49,684 nt of DNA. It comes from Mycolicibacterium peregrinum (lineage in GTDB: Bacteria; Actinomycetota; Actinomycetes; Mycobacteriales; Mycobacteriaceae). The position numbers were made by a program, and so were the translations under genes. Positions within the stretch are counted from its first letter, which is position 1; every line of letters starts with the position of its first letter. The notes under the pieces were generated by a model. The model saw only the letters and a program-made list of their open reading frames with translations, did not search any database and was not told where the DNA came from. This document shows, one piece after another, positions 1 to 7,670 of this stretch. Location of the stretch: NCBI RefSeq assembly GCF_001665625.1, contig NZ_LZSY01000201.1, positions 1 through 49,684 on the forward strand. The letters run 5' to 3'.

Positions 1-1
1 C

Positions 2-178
2 ATCTGCCAGCCCGGCGGTGAGTTGTACGGCCTGGAGCAGACCGCCGGCGGGCTGGTCGTGTTCGGCGGCGGGGTTCTGCTGGAAGCCGGCGGAGTGGTG
101 ATCGGCGCGGTCGGGGTCAGTGCGGGCAGTGTCGAGCAGGATGTCGCAGTGGCGACCGCTGCGGCAGCGGCAATGTAG
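2..178 (+). CDS. GlcG/HbpS/PduO C-terminal-type heme-binding protein (3' end only)
   Basis: Only the last 58 codons are inside the window; the start lies upstream. The visible part reads GLEQTAGGLVVFGGGVLLE, then VVIGAVGVSAGSVEQDV and an alanine run. This is the typical C-terminal half of the GlcG/HbpS fold (DUF336), also found as the C-terminal domain of PduO. Family members bind heme or cobalamin-related ligands and often sit beside diol dehydratase genes, which fits the B12-dependent dehydratase starting at 1070. The stop TAG lies inside the first copy of a 26-bp-period duplication (155-202). Without the duplication the frame would run on for another dozen or so codons, so this C-terminus may be slightly shortened. 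Function beyond family level is inference. Confidence 0.75.
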   Translation: MCQPGGELYGLEQTAGGLVVFGGGVLLEAGGVVIGAVGVSAGSVEQDVAVATAAAAAM

Positions 179-202
179 CCACCGCTGCGGCAGCGGCAAT
201 GT
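155..202. repeat. 22-bp direct repeat, 26-bp period
   Basis: The 22-mer ACCGCTGCGGCAGCGGCAATGT occurs at 155-176 and again, identical, at 181-202, separated by AGCC. The first copy contains the last codons of the GlcG-like gene and its stop codon overlaps the copy's end. It looks like a recent tandem duplication by slippage or short-homology recombination. The 26-bp period shifts the frame. Confidence 0.9.
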
Positions 203-233
203 CGCCGGAGCAGGGGCGGCGCCCTCTAGGGAT

Positions 234-944
234 CTAGCCCGGCCCGCTGGTCAGAACACAGTCACCGCAGTAGCCGCCCCCGGGCACCTGGTAGAACAGG
301 CAGCAGTTGCGCCGCCGGAACTGTTCTCCCACAACGTCTGCGGCACCGCGCAGCGGTTCGATCGCGATCAGTTCGGCCACCAGCTCACGGCCGCGGCGCT
401 GCGCGTCGGGGCGGGACATGGCCAGTACGGTGACCGCGCCGTTGGCCGCCGATGCGATGTTGCCCCACATCACCTGTGGCGAAAGGGATTCCGCCGGCCC
501 CATGGTGCCGTTCAGCAGGAGCAACACGGTTTCGATCAGCGATTCGGCGATGGTGACGGCGACCCGCCGCAGGTCGGTTTCGGTCACCCATTCGACACCG
601 GCTTTTCCGAGGGCTGGTCGGTGGGATGAATCCTGTTGCCAGAACAGCGAATCCATCGTGAGTAGTGGGACGCTGCCAAAGCACACCGCGGCGCCGAGTG
701 CGGGGGACAACAGGCGTGCGGCGATCGACAGGTGCACCGAGGAGGCCGCGGCCTTCACCGGCACGTCGGCTTCGTCGATCCCGAAGCCGGCGGCCGTCGC
801 CGCCCGGGTGCGCATCGTGTACTCGTGCAGGACGGCCGGATCGCCACACAGGGACGCGATCGGCCTCCAGTCGGCGGGATCGGCCGCCGGGAGGGCAAAG
901 AACTCGCCCAGCGCGGCGATCGGGTCAGATTTTCCGGCGTCCAT
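234..944 (-). CDS. FhuF-like (2Fe-2S)-binding protein
   Basis: This 236-aa protein has little recognisable sequence except its C-terminus, which carries RRRNCCLFYQVPGGGYCGDC. That matches the CC-x(n)-C-x2-C cluster of FhuF-type ferric-siderophore reductases, where four cysteines hold a [2Fe-2S] centre. FhuF proteins release iron from siderophores by reducing it at the inner face of the membrane. The short tail after the last cysteine fits the family. No signal peptide or membrane segment is seen, so it is probably cytoplasmic. It is transcribed divergently from the dehydratase operon, with 125 bp between starts. The link to that operon is positional only. It could also serve as a general ferric reductase. 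Confidence 0.75.
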   Translation of the reverse strand: MDAGKSDPIAALGEFFALPAADPADWRPIASLCGDPAVLHEYTMRTRAATAAGFGIDEADVPVKAAASSVHLSIAARLLSPALGAAVCFGSVPLLTMDSLFWQQDSSHRPALGKAGVEWVTETDLRRVAVTIAESLIETVLLLLNGTMGPAESLSPQVMWGNIASAANGAVTVLAMSRPDAQRRGRELVAELIAIEPLRGAADVVGEQFRRRNCCLFYQVPGGGYCGDCVLTSGPG

Positions 945-984
945 CGTCGGGTCAGGTTAGCCGCACTGACCTGCGGCGCAACCC

Positions 985-1001
985 TGATGCAACGTGATGC
1001 A
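985..1001. promoter_or_regulatory. Direct repeat TGATGCA x2 in the divergent dehydratase control region
   Basis: TGATGCA occurs at 985-991 and 995-1001, exactly 10 bp apart, so both copies face the same side of the helix. Downstream lies a loose inverted repeat (GCGCACAA ... TTGTGTCGC, about 1002-1032). These sit between the FhuF-like gene (start 944, minus) and the dehydratase small subunit (start 1070, plus), where a regulator of the operon would bind. No B12 riboswitch consensus was recognised here. The regulator is unknown. Confidence 0.35.
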
Positions 1002-1069
1002 GCGCACAATTGGCTCGCGTTGTGTCGCACGTCGGTGGGAGATCCGCCCCGAGTCAGTTGGAGTAGTGA

Positions 1070-1498
1070 ATGACGGAACCGATTCTCGACCCTTCGGCCG
1101 ATTACCCGCTGAGCATCCATCGCGAGGATCTGCTGTTCACCCCCAACGGCACGCCGATCGGCGGTATCACCATGGACGCGGTGATGTCAGGTGAGATCGC
1201 CGCCTCCGATCTGCGCATCACCCCGCAGACCCTGCGACTGCAGGCCCAGATCGCGGAAAAGGTGGGACGCCGCCAGCTCGGCTCGAACCTGCGCCGCGCC
1301 GCGGAGATGACCGCGATCAGCGACGAGCGGGTGTTGCAGATCTACAACGCGCTGCGGCCCAACGCCTCCACCAAGGCCGAACTCGACGCCATCGCCGACG
1401 AGCTGGACACCAAATACGGGGCGGCGTTGCTGGCGGGGCTCGTCCGTGAGGCCGCCGACGTGTACGAGCGCCGCGACATCCTGGCCACCAGCGAATAG
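1070..1498 (+). CDS. pduE: Diol/glycerol dehydratase small (gamma) subunit
   Basis: The 142-aa product matches the small subunit of adenosylcobalamin-dependent propanediol/glycerol dehydratases. Landmarks are the N-terminal YPLSIHREDLLFTPNGTPIG stretch, the DLRITPQTLRLQAQIAE block, NLRRAAEM, and the IYNALRP motif followed by a long helical tail ending in YERR. The ATG at 1070 has GGAG at 1061-1064. The enzyme converts 1,2-propanediol to propionaldehyde or glycerol to 3-hydroxypropionaldehyde. In most known operons the order is large-medium-small; here the small subunit comes first, directly before the large subunit (10-bp gap). Substrate preference cannot be told from sequence by eye. Confidence 0.93.
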   Translation: MTEPILDPSADYPLSIHREDLLFTPNGTPIGGITMDAVMSGEIAASDLRITPQTLRLQAQIAEKVGRRQLGSNLRRAAEMTAISDERVLQIYNALRPNASTKAELDAIADELDTKYGAALLAGLVREAADVYERRDILATSE

Positions 1499-1508
1499 GA
1501 GAACACCG

Positions 1509-3227
1509 GTGACGGCAGTATCGCCACAACATTCCACGGCCGGCCGGCGCAGGCAGTCCGAGCGCACCAAGGTCCTTGAGGACCGGCCGGTCAACCTCGA
1601 CGGCTTCGTCGAGGAATGGCCCGAGGTGGGCATGGTCGCGCTGGACAGCGCATTCGATCCTGCGCCGAGCGTGCGCGTCGTCGACGGGGTGATCGTCGAG
1701 ATGGACGGCCGGGACCGCGCCGATTTCGATTTCATCGACCAGTTCATCGCCGATCACGCCATCGACACCGCGACCACCGAGCAGGCGATGGCGATCCCGG
1801 CGGCCGACATCGCTCGGATGCTTGTCGACCCACATGTGTCCCGCGACGAGGTGATCGCGGTGACCACGGCACTGACCCCGGCCAAGCTGCTCGAAGTGGC
1901 AAAGACGCTGAACATCGTCGAGATCATGATGGGGATGCAGAAGATGCGGGCCCGTCGCACCCCGGCGAACCAGGCGCACTGCACCAGCGCTCGGGACAAC
2001 CCGCTCCAGGTCGCGTGTGAAGCCGCCGAGGCTTCGCTGCGCGGATTCTCGGAAGTGGAAACCACTTTGGGTGTGGTGCGCTACGCGCCGCTGGTGGCGA
2101 TGGCGCAGCAGATCGGCAGCCAGGTCGGCTGTGGTGGACGCCTGACCCAGTGCGCCCTCGAGGAGGCCACCGAGCTCGAACTCGGCATGCGCGGCATCAC
2201 TGCCTATGCCGAGACCATCTCGGTCTACGGCACCGAGTCGGTGTTCGTCGACGGCGATGACACCCCGTGGTCGAAGGCCTTCCTGGCCGCGGCTTATGCC
2301 TCGCGTGGCATCAAGATGCGGTTCACCTCGGGCACCGGTTCCGAGGTGCAGATGGGCAACGCCGAGGGCCGCTCCATGCTGTACCTCGAGATCCGGTGCA
2401 TCTTGGTCGCGAAAGGCGCAGGCGTGCAGGGCTTGCAGAACGGTTCGATTTCCTGCATCGGCGTGCCGGGTGCGGTACCGGCGGGGATCCGGGCGGTGGC
2501 GGCGGAGAATCTGATTGCCTCGGCGGTGGACCTCGAATGCGCTTCGGGCAACGACCAGTCGTTCTCCCACTCGCCGATGCGCCGGGTGGCGCGGTTGTTG
2601 CCGCAGCTGATGCCGGGCACCGATTTCATCTGCTCGGGCTACTCGGCGCCACCCAACTACGACGACATGTTCGCCGGATCCAACCTTGACGCCGAGGATT
2701 ACGACGACTTCAACACCATCCAGCGGGACCTGCAGATCGACGGCGGGTTGCGCCACGTCAACGAGGCCGAGATTCTCGCTGTCCGGCATCGTGCGGCCAA
2801 GGCTCTGCAGGCAGTGTTCGCATACCTGGACCTGCCCGCCATCTCTGACGCCGAGATCGAGACGGCCGTGTATGCGCACGGCAGCCGCGAGCTGATCCCG
2901 CGGGACGTCCTGGAAGACCTCAAGGGTGCTCAGCAGGTGATGGACCGCAACATCACGGGACTGGACCTGGTGAAGGCGCTGGAATCGACCGGTTTCTCCG
3001 ATGTCGCCGAGAACCTGTTGGCCGTTCTGCGGCAACGGGTCTCGGGTGACCTGCTGCAGACGTCGGCGATCATGACGCGCGAGCTCCAGCCGTTGTCTGC
3101 GGTCAACGACCGCAACGACTATGCGGGCCCGGGCACCGGCTACCGCCCCACGGGCGCACGCTGGGAAGAGATGAAGCGGCTACGTCACGTGACCAGCGCC
3201 GAGAATCCTGAACTGGAGGTCGAGTGA
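1509..3227 (+). CDS. pduC: Diol/glycerol dehydratase large (alpha) subunit
   Basis: The 572-aa catalytic subunit of a B12-dependent diol/glycerol dehydratase forms a TIM barrel that holds substrate and the radical. Recognisable blocks are MMGMQKMRARRTPANQAHCT (His157 aligns with the active-site His143 of the Klebsiella enzyme), EEATELELGMRGITAYAET, SGTGSEVQMGNAEGRSMLYLE, GVQGLQNGSISCIG and CSGYSAPPNYDDMF. The GTG at 1509 is chosen because AGGAG overlapping the previous stop precedes it by 7-8 bases and because it gives the family's usual length. The open frame continues further upstream within the small-subunit gene. It forms a complex with the small and medium subunits, and inactivated cofactor is exchanged by the reactivase encoded downstream. 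Confidence 0.95.
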   Translation: MTAVSPQHSTAGRRRQSERTKVLEDRPVNLDGFVEEWPEVGMVALDSAFDPAPSVRVVDGVIVEMDGRDRADFDFIDQFIADHAIDTATTEQAMAIPAADIARMLVDPHVSRDEVIAVTTALTPAKLLEVAKTLNIVEIMMGMQKMRARRTPANQAHCTSARDNPLQVACEAAEASLRGFSEVETTLGVVRYAPLVAMAQQIGSQVGCGGRLTQCALEEATELELGMRGITAYAETISVYGTESVFVDGDDTPWSKAFLAAAYASRGIKMRFTSGTGSEVQMGNAEGRSMLYLEIRCILVAKGAGVQGLQNGSISCIGVPGAVPAGIRAVAAENLIASAVDLECASGNDQSFSHSPMRRVARLLPQLMPGTDFICSGYSAPPNYDDMFAGSNLDAEDYDDFNTIQRDLQIDGGLRHVNEAEILAVRHRAAKALQAVFAYLDLPAISDAEIETAVYAHGSRELIPRDVLEDLKGAQQVMDRNITGLDLVKALESTGFSDVAENLLAVLRQRVSGDLLQTSAIMTRELQPLSAVNDRNDYAGPGTGYRPTGARWEEMKRLRHVTSAENPELEVE

Positions 3228-3228
3228 C

Positions 3229-3825
3229 ATGTCGGCAGTGACCGGGCAGCGGACACTGAGCTTCACCGGCGAGCGGCCGGCAGAACCCGGCAAGCGCTCT
3301 GATGAAGTGGTGCTGGCGATTTCGCCTGCGTTCGCCGACTTCTTCAGCCAGACCATCGTCGGCCTGTCTCATGCCGACGTGATCCGTCAGATCCTGGCCG
3401 GTATCGAGGAACAGGAGGTGACCGCCCGGTGTATCCGGATCCGGCACAGCAGTGACCTCGCCGTGGTCGCACACGCGGCGGCCAGGCTCAGCGGGTCGGG
3501 CATCGGTATCGGCATCCTGTCTCGCGGCACATCGATGATCCATCAGCGTGACCTGCCCAGGTTGTCCAGCCTCGAACTGTTCCCCCAGAGTCCGCTGATG
3601 ACGTTGGAGACCTACCGCCGCATCGGGTCGAACGCCGCCCAGTACGCCAAAGGTGAGTCACCCGAACCGGTTCCGACGCTCAATGATCAGATGGCGCGGC
3701 CGCGTTGGCAGGCGAAGGCGGCGCTGCTGCACCTGAAGGAGACCGAGCAGATCCGCAAGCAGGATCGCCCGGTAGAGGTGACGCCGGAGTTCGGCGAGCT
3801 GACCCCCGAGGCACTGGGTACCTGA
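3229..3825 (+). CDS. pduD: Diol/glycerol dehydratase medium (beta) subunit
   Basis: The 198-aa product is the cobalamin-contacting medium subunit. It shows the DEVVLAISPAF block, GLSHADVIRQILAGIEEQEV, then RGTSMIHQRDLPRLSSLELF followed by PQSPLMTLETYRRIGSNAAQYAK, which are typical of PduD/DhaC-type subunits. It begins one base after the large-subunit stop and ends in a TGATG overlap with the reactivase gene, so translation is probably coupled. The N-terminal extension that targets some PduD proteins to microcompartments is short here (about 25 residues, Pro/Glu/Gly-containing). No shell protein gene is in the window, so an unencapsulated cytoplasmic enzyme is likely. Confidence 0.93.
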   Translation: MSAVTGQRTLSFTGERPAEPGKRSDEVVLAISPAFADFFSQTIVGLSHADVIRQILAGIEEQEVTARCIRIRHSSDLAVVAHAAARLSGSGIGIGILSRGTSMIHQRDLPRLSSLELFPQSPLMTLETYRRIGSNAAQYAKGESPEPVPTLNDQMARPRWQAKAALLHLKETEQIRKQDRPVEVTPEFGELTPEALGT

Positions 3826-5684
3826 TGGCGTTGACTGTTGTCGGTGTCGACATCGGCAACTCGACGACCGAGGCCAGTGCCGCGGTCGTCGCGACTGACG
3901 GCTCGACCAGGTTCCGTGGCGCGGCACTGACCGCGACGACGGGCGTCAAGGGCACGCCTCGAAACGTGGACGGCGTGGCCCAGGCGGTGGTTCGAGCGCT
4001 GGAGGCGAGCGCGGTGCGACTGGCCGACCTGGACCTCGTCCTGCTGAACGAGGCCACGCCGGTGATCAGTGGCATGGCGATGGAAACCATCACCGAAACC
4101 ATCATCACCGAGTCGACGATGATCGGTCATGACCCGCGCACCCCTGGCGGCCGCGGTCTCGGTGTGGGCGTCACCGTGGCGTTCGACGACCTCGCCCAAA
4201 CGCCATCCGGCACCGAAGTGATCGTGGTGGTGCCCAGGGACGTGGACTTCGAGGACGCGGCACGTGGGATCAATGCGGCAGCGGCACAAGGGCTGACGGT
4301 GCGCGGGGTGATCCTGGGCAACGACGATGCGGTGCTGGTGGCCAACCGGCTCGACTCCGTGGTCCCGGTGATCGACGAGGTATCGCGCATCGATGCGGTG
4401 CCGCTGGGCATGCTGGCCGCAGTCGAGGTGGCCGCACCCGGTAACTCGATCCGTACCCTGTCCAACGCCTACGGGCTGGCGACGATCTTCGACCTGGACG
4501 CGGCTGCCACCAAGGTGATCTCGCCGGTGGCCCGGGCGTTGACCGGCAACCGCTCGGCGGTGGTGGTGCGCACTCCCGCAGGCGATGTCGCCGATCGCAG
4601 TATCCCGGCTGGATCGCTGGAGCTGTCCGGTGTACACAAGCGGGTCACCGTCGATGTGTCCCGCGGTGCACCGGAGATCATGAGCGCGGTCGAGCGGGTC
4701 GCTCCGCTGGCGGATGTGGCGGGGGAGGCAGGCACCAACACCGGCGGCATGATCGCCAATGTGCGGCACAGCATGGCCGAGCTGTCCGGACATGTGCTGG
4801 CCGACGTATGCATCCAGGATCTGCTCGCAGTGGATACCTTTGTGCCGCAGGAGGTTCGTGGCGGGGTGGCCGGTGAGGTCGCCCTGGAGAACGCGGTTGC
4901 GCTGGCGGCCATGGTCCGGACGCGTGAAAGCGGAATGCGAGCGGTCGCCGACGAGGTTCGGGCCCGGTTGCGGGCCGCCGGGGCTGACCGTGTCGAGGTG
5001 ATGGTCGGTGGTGTCGAGGCCGAGATGGCGGCGCTGGGTGCGCTGACCACGCCGGGCACCGACAAGCCGCTCGTGGTGCTCGATCTGGGTGGCGGCTCGA
5101 CCGATGCCGCATCGCTGGCGGTGGACGGCGGGATCGGTACCGTGCACCTGGCCGGTGCAGGCGATCTGGTCACCAAGCTGATCGACGCCGAGCTCGGTCT
5201 CGACAACCTGGAACTGGCCGAGGACATCAAACGATCACCGTTGGGCAAGGCGGAGAGCTTCTTTCATGTCCGGCTGGAGAACGGCACCGTGATGTTCTTC
5301 GAGAAGCCGCTGCCCGCTGCATCGTTCGCGCGAGTGGTCACGCTGGCTGAATACGGCATGAATGCGATCCCCACCCGGCATTCCATGGACCGGGTCAGGC
5401 TGGTGCGCCGCGCGGCCAAGGAACGGGTCTTCGTGGTGAATGCGTTGCGCGCACTGCGGGCCATCGCGCCCGGTGGTGACCTGCGACAGATCGGGTTCGT
5501 GGTGCTGCTCGGTGGATGCGCGCTGGACTTCGAGATCCCCGAACTCATCGCGGATGCCCTGGCTCCGTTCGGAATCGTCTGCGGCACAGGAAATGTACGC
5601 GGGTCGGAGGGGCCACGGAACGCCGTGGCCACCGGTCTGGTGGCGTCGCACGCTCGGCTGGTCGGAGCGGGCCTCAGTGCATAG
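3825..5684 (+). CDS. pduG: Diol dehydratase reactivase, large (ATPase) subunit
   Basis: The 619-aa protein of the DdrA/PduG family is an Hsp70/actin-like chaperone. It uses ATP hydrolysis to pull damaged cobalamin out of the dehydratase so that fresh coenzyme can bind. The N-terminal phosphate loop is VVGVDIGNSTTEA and the second nucleotide loop is VVLDLGGGSTDAASL near residue 425. ETITETIITESTMIGHDPRTPGG is a family signature, and the C-terminus has the GFVVLLGGCALDFEIPELI block. The ATG at 3825 overlaps the medium-subunit stop and gives the normal family length. The gene overlaps the small reactivase subunit by 8 bp. Confidence 0.95.
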   Translation: MALTVVGVDIGNSTTEASAAVVATDGSTRFRGAALTATTGVKGTPRNVDGVAQAVVRALEASAVRLADLDLVLLNEATPVISGMAMETITETIITESTMIGHDPRTPGGRGLGVGVTVAFDDLAQTPSGTEVIVVVPRDVDFEDAARGINAAAAQGLTVRGVILGNDDAVLVANRLDSVVPVIDEVSRIDAVPLGMLAAVEVAAPGNSIRTLSNAYGLATIFDLDAAATKVISPVARALTGNRSAVVVRTPAGDVADRSIPAGSLELSGVHKRVTVDVSRGAPEIMSAVERVAPLADVAGEAGTNTGGMIANVRHSMAELSGHVLADVCIQDLLAVDTFVPQEVRGGVAGEVALENAVALAAMVRTRESGMRAVADEVRARLRAAGADRVEVMVGGVEAEMAALGALTTPGTDKPLVVLDLGGGSTDAASLAVDGGIGTVHLAGAGDLVTKLIDAELGLDNLELAEDIKRSPLGKAESFFHVRLENGTVMFFEKPLPAASFARVVTLAEYGMNAIPTRHSMDRVRLVRRAAKERVFVVNALRALRAIAPGGDLRQIGFVVLLGGCALDFEIPELIADALAPFGIVCGTGNVRGSEGPRNAVATGLVASHARLVGAGLSA

Positions 5685-6033
5685 CGGTGGTCAACCTGAT
5701 CGTCCGGTGATCGTGGTGTTGAGTTCGGGTAGCCGGGATGTCGAACGCGACGTGCTCGCGGGCATCGAGGAAGAAGGCGTTCCGTACCTGTTGGTTCCGG
5801 GCGACGCCGGGGTGCCTGCGACGGAACTTGCGCGCCGCGCGGCGCTCAGATCGCCGCTGCATGTCGGGGTGGGTGTCGGCCCCGGAGGTGAAGTGTGCGT
5901 GCAACATGCCAAGCTGTCAGATCCGTTGCCCGAGTTGATGTCTGGTGCAGTTACGCGCCCTTCGGTTGTCCGGGTACTAGGGCACAATGCGGCCAGGATC
6001 GTGGTAGGTGTTCCGCTCAAACCCGACGATTGA
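5677..6033 (+). CDS. pduH: Diol dehydratase reactivase, small subunit
   Basis: The 118-aa product matches the DdrB/PduH small reactivase subunit. It has the opening PVIVVLSSGSRDVERDVLAGIEEEG, the PLHVGVGVG loop, and the C-terminal ending RVLGHNAARIVVGVPLK. Its fold copies the dehydratase beta subunit, and it swaps places with that subunit during reactivation (known for the family). A GTG at 5677, seven bases before the end of the large-subunit gene, gives the expected length. It is the last gene of the dehydratase operon. A 221-bp gap follows before the ethanolamine permease. Confidence 0.88.
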   Translation: MHSGGQPDRPVIVVLSSGSRDVERDVLAGIEEEGVPYLLVPGDAGVPATELARRAALRSPLHVGVGVGPGGEVCVQHAKLSDPLPELMSGAVTRPSVVRVLGHNAARIVVGVPLKPDD

Positions 6034-6084
6034 CAACGAAACTGACCGTTGGGGTAGACACCGTCGCAGAGTGGGGTAATAATC

Positions 6085-6117
6085 TTCCATTAAAGGTTGA
6101 TTTTCATACCTTTGGAA
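6085..6117 (+). promoter_or_regulatory. Imperfect inverted repeat upstream of the ethanolamine operon
   Basis: TTCCA-TTA-AAGGT at 6085-6097 pairs with ACCTT-T-GGAA at 6108-6117 around the loop TGATTTTCAT. The stretch 6060-6120 is markedly A/T-rich in a GC-rich genome and includes TAATAAT at about 6078-6083, so it looks like the control region of the eut operon (operator or leader hairpin). It could be a promoter-proximal operator for an ethanolamine or nitrogen regulator. No regulator is identified, and no B12 riboswitch motif was recognised in 6034-6254. Confidence 0.4.
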
Positions 6118-6254
6118 GGTGAACTCGCCGGAGCTCCGGCGTCGGACCGGCGGTGTTGCCGGGGTAAAGGTGGGCCGCCGCCTGCGAAGACCGTCATCAG
6201 CTGACGGCATCACATACGAGACATTCGAAAACGTTGTAAATGAAGGAGTTTGAC

Positions 6255-7670
6255 ATGGCGGGTGTGGAAGAACACCTGGAGAGCGCTGACTATCTACAGA
6301 AACGTCAGCTCAAATCCGGAAGCGCGGGATGGCTGCTGTTGGCCGGCCTGGGCGTCAGTTATGTGGTGTCCGGTGACTTCTCGGGCTGGAACTTCGGCCT
6401 CGAGCAGGGTGGCTTCGGTGGTCTGCTGATCGCCGTGGTGGTCATCGCCGCGATGTACTTCTGCATGGTCCTGGGCCTGGCCGAGCTGTCCTCGGCGCTG
6501 CCCGCGGCCGGCGGCGGCTACACGTTCGCCCGCCGCGCGCTGGGCCCGTGGGGTGGCTTCGCCACCGGCACCGCGATCCTGATCGAATACTCGATCGCGC
6601 CGGCAGCGATCGCCACCTTCATCGGCGGCTACGTCGAATCGCTCGGTCTGTTCGGTATACACAAGGGCTGGTGGGTGTACCTGGCGGCCTTCGTCATCTT
6701 CATCGGCATCCACCTCGCGGGTGTCGGTGAGGCGCTGCGGTTGATGTTCGTCATCACCGCGATCGCGCTGCTGGGTCTGGTCATCTTCGCCGTGAGCGCC
6801 ATCGGCCACTTCGACGTCGCCAACCTGACCGACATCGCCCCCGACGCCGCGGCGGCAGGTGCGTCGAGCTTCCTGCCGCACGGTTACCTCGGCATCTGGG
6901 CGGCCATCCCGTTCGCCATCTGGTTCTTCCTCGCCGTCGAGGGCGTCCCGCTGGCCGCCGAGGAGACCGCCAACCCCGAGCGCAACGTGCCGCGCGGCAT
7001 CATCGCCGCGATGACGGTGCTCATCATCACCTGCGTCACCGTGCTGTTCCTGACGGCCGGCGCCGGCGGTGCCGACGCGATGTCGACGGTGGACGATCCG
7101 CTGGTGCAGGCCCTCGGTGGCACCGGGTTCGCCGCCAAGGCGGTCAACTACATCGGCCTGTTCGGACTGATCGCGAGCTTCTTCTCGATCATCTACGCCT
7201 ACTCGCGGCAGACCTTCGCGCTGTCGCGGGCCGGCTACCTCCCCACGAGGCTGTCGGTGACCAACAAGCGCAAGGCCCCGACCCTCGCGCTGATCGTCCC
7301 CGGCATCGTCGGCTTCCTGTTGTCGCTGACCGGTCACGGTGATCTGATCCTGAACATGGCGGTGTTCGGCGCGGCGCTGAGCTACGTGCTGATGATGATC
7401 AGCCACATCGTGCTGCGGGTGCGTGAGCCGGAGATGAAGCGGCCGTACCGCACCCCGGGCGGCATCGTCACCACGGGCTTCGCCCTGGTCATCGCGGTCG
7501 TGGCGCTCATCGCGACCTTCGTGGTCAGCCCCGTGGCCGCGGGTCTGTGCCTGGCTGTGTTCTGCGCGTTCATGCTCTACTTCGCGCTCTACAGCCGCCA
7601 CCGTCTGGTCGCCAACTCGCCTGACGAGGAGTTCGCGATGCTCGCGGAAGCGGAGAGTGCCCTGAAATGA
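6255..7670 (+). CDS. Ethanolamine permease (APC superfamily)
   Basis: The 471-aa product is a 12-helix amino acid/polyamine/organocation transporter. The start GSAGWLLLAGLGVSYVVSGD-FSGWNFGL is characteristic of ethanolamine permeases, as is the AELSSALPAAGGGYTFARRALGPWGGF loop with the family's GG-Y-F-AR signature. The ATG at 6255 is preferred over the one at 6240 because GAAGGAG lies 6 bases upstream of it. The gene overlaps eutB by 4 bp (ATGA). It would bring ethanolamine into the cytoplasm for EutBC. The charged C-terminal tail is cytosolic. Confidence 0.9.
   Translation: MAGVEEHLESADYLQKRQLKSGSAGWLLLAGLGVSYVVSGDFSGWNFGLEQGGFGGLLIAVVVIAAMYFCMVLGLAELSSALPAAGGGYTFARRALGPWGGFATGTAILIEYSIAPAAIATFIGGYVESLGLFGIHKGWWVYLAAFVIFIGIHLAGVGEALRLMFVITAIALLGLVIFAVSAIGHFDVANLTDIAPDAAAAGASSFLPHGYLGIWAAIPFAIWFFLAVEGVPLAAEETANPERNVPRGIIAAMTVLIITCVTVLFLTAGAGGADAMSTVDDPLVQALGGTGFAAKAVNYIGLFGLIASFFSIIYAYSRQTFALSRAGYLPTRLSVTNKRKAPTLALIVPGIVGFLLSLTGHGDLILNMAVFGAALSYVLMMISHIVLRVREPEMKRPYRTPGGIVTTGFALVIAVVALIATFVVSPVAAGLCLAVFCAFMLYFALYSRHRLVANSPDEEFAMLAEAESALK

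Noticed and set aside
1317..3035. Long minus-strand open frame of 572 codons
   Set aside because: It lies wholly antisense to the dehydratase genes and its low-complexity Arg/His/Gly composition is what GC-rich coding DNA gives in reverse.
6034..6254. Possible cobalamin riboswitch before the B12-dependent eut operon
   Set aside because: The conserved B12-box pattern was not found by eye, although the operon's enzymes use the cofactor.
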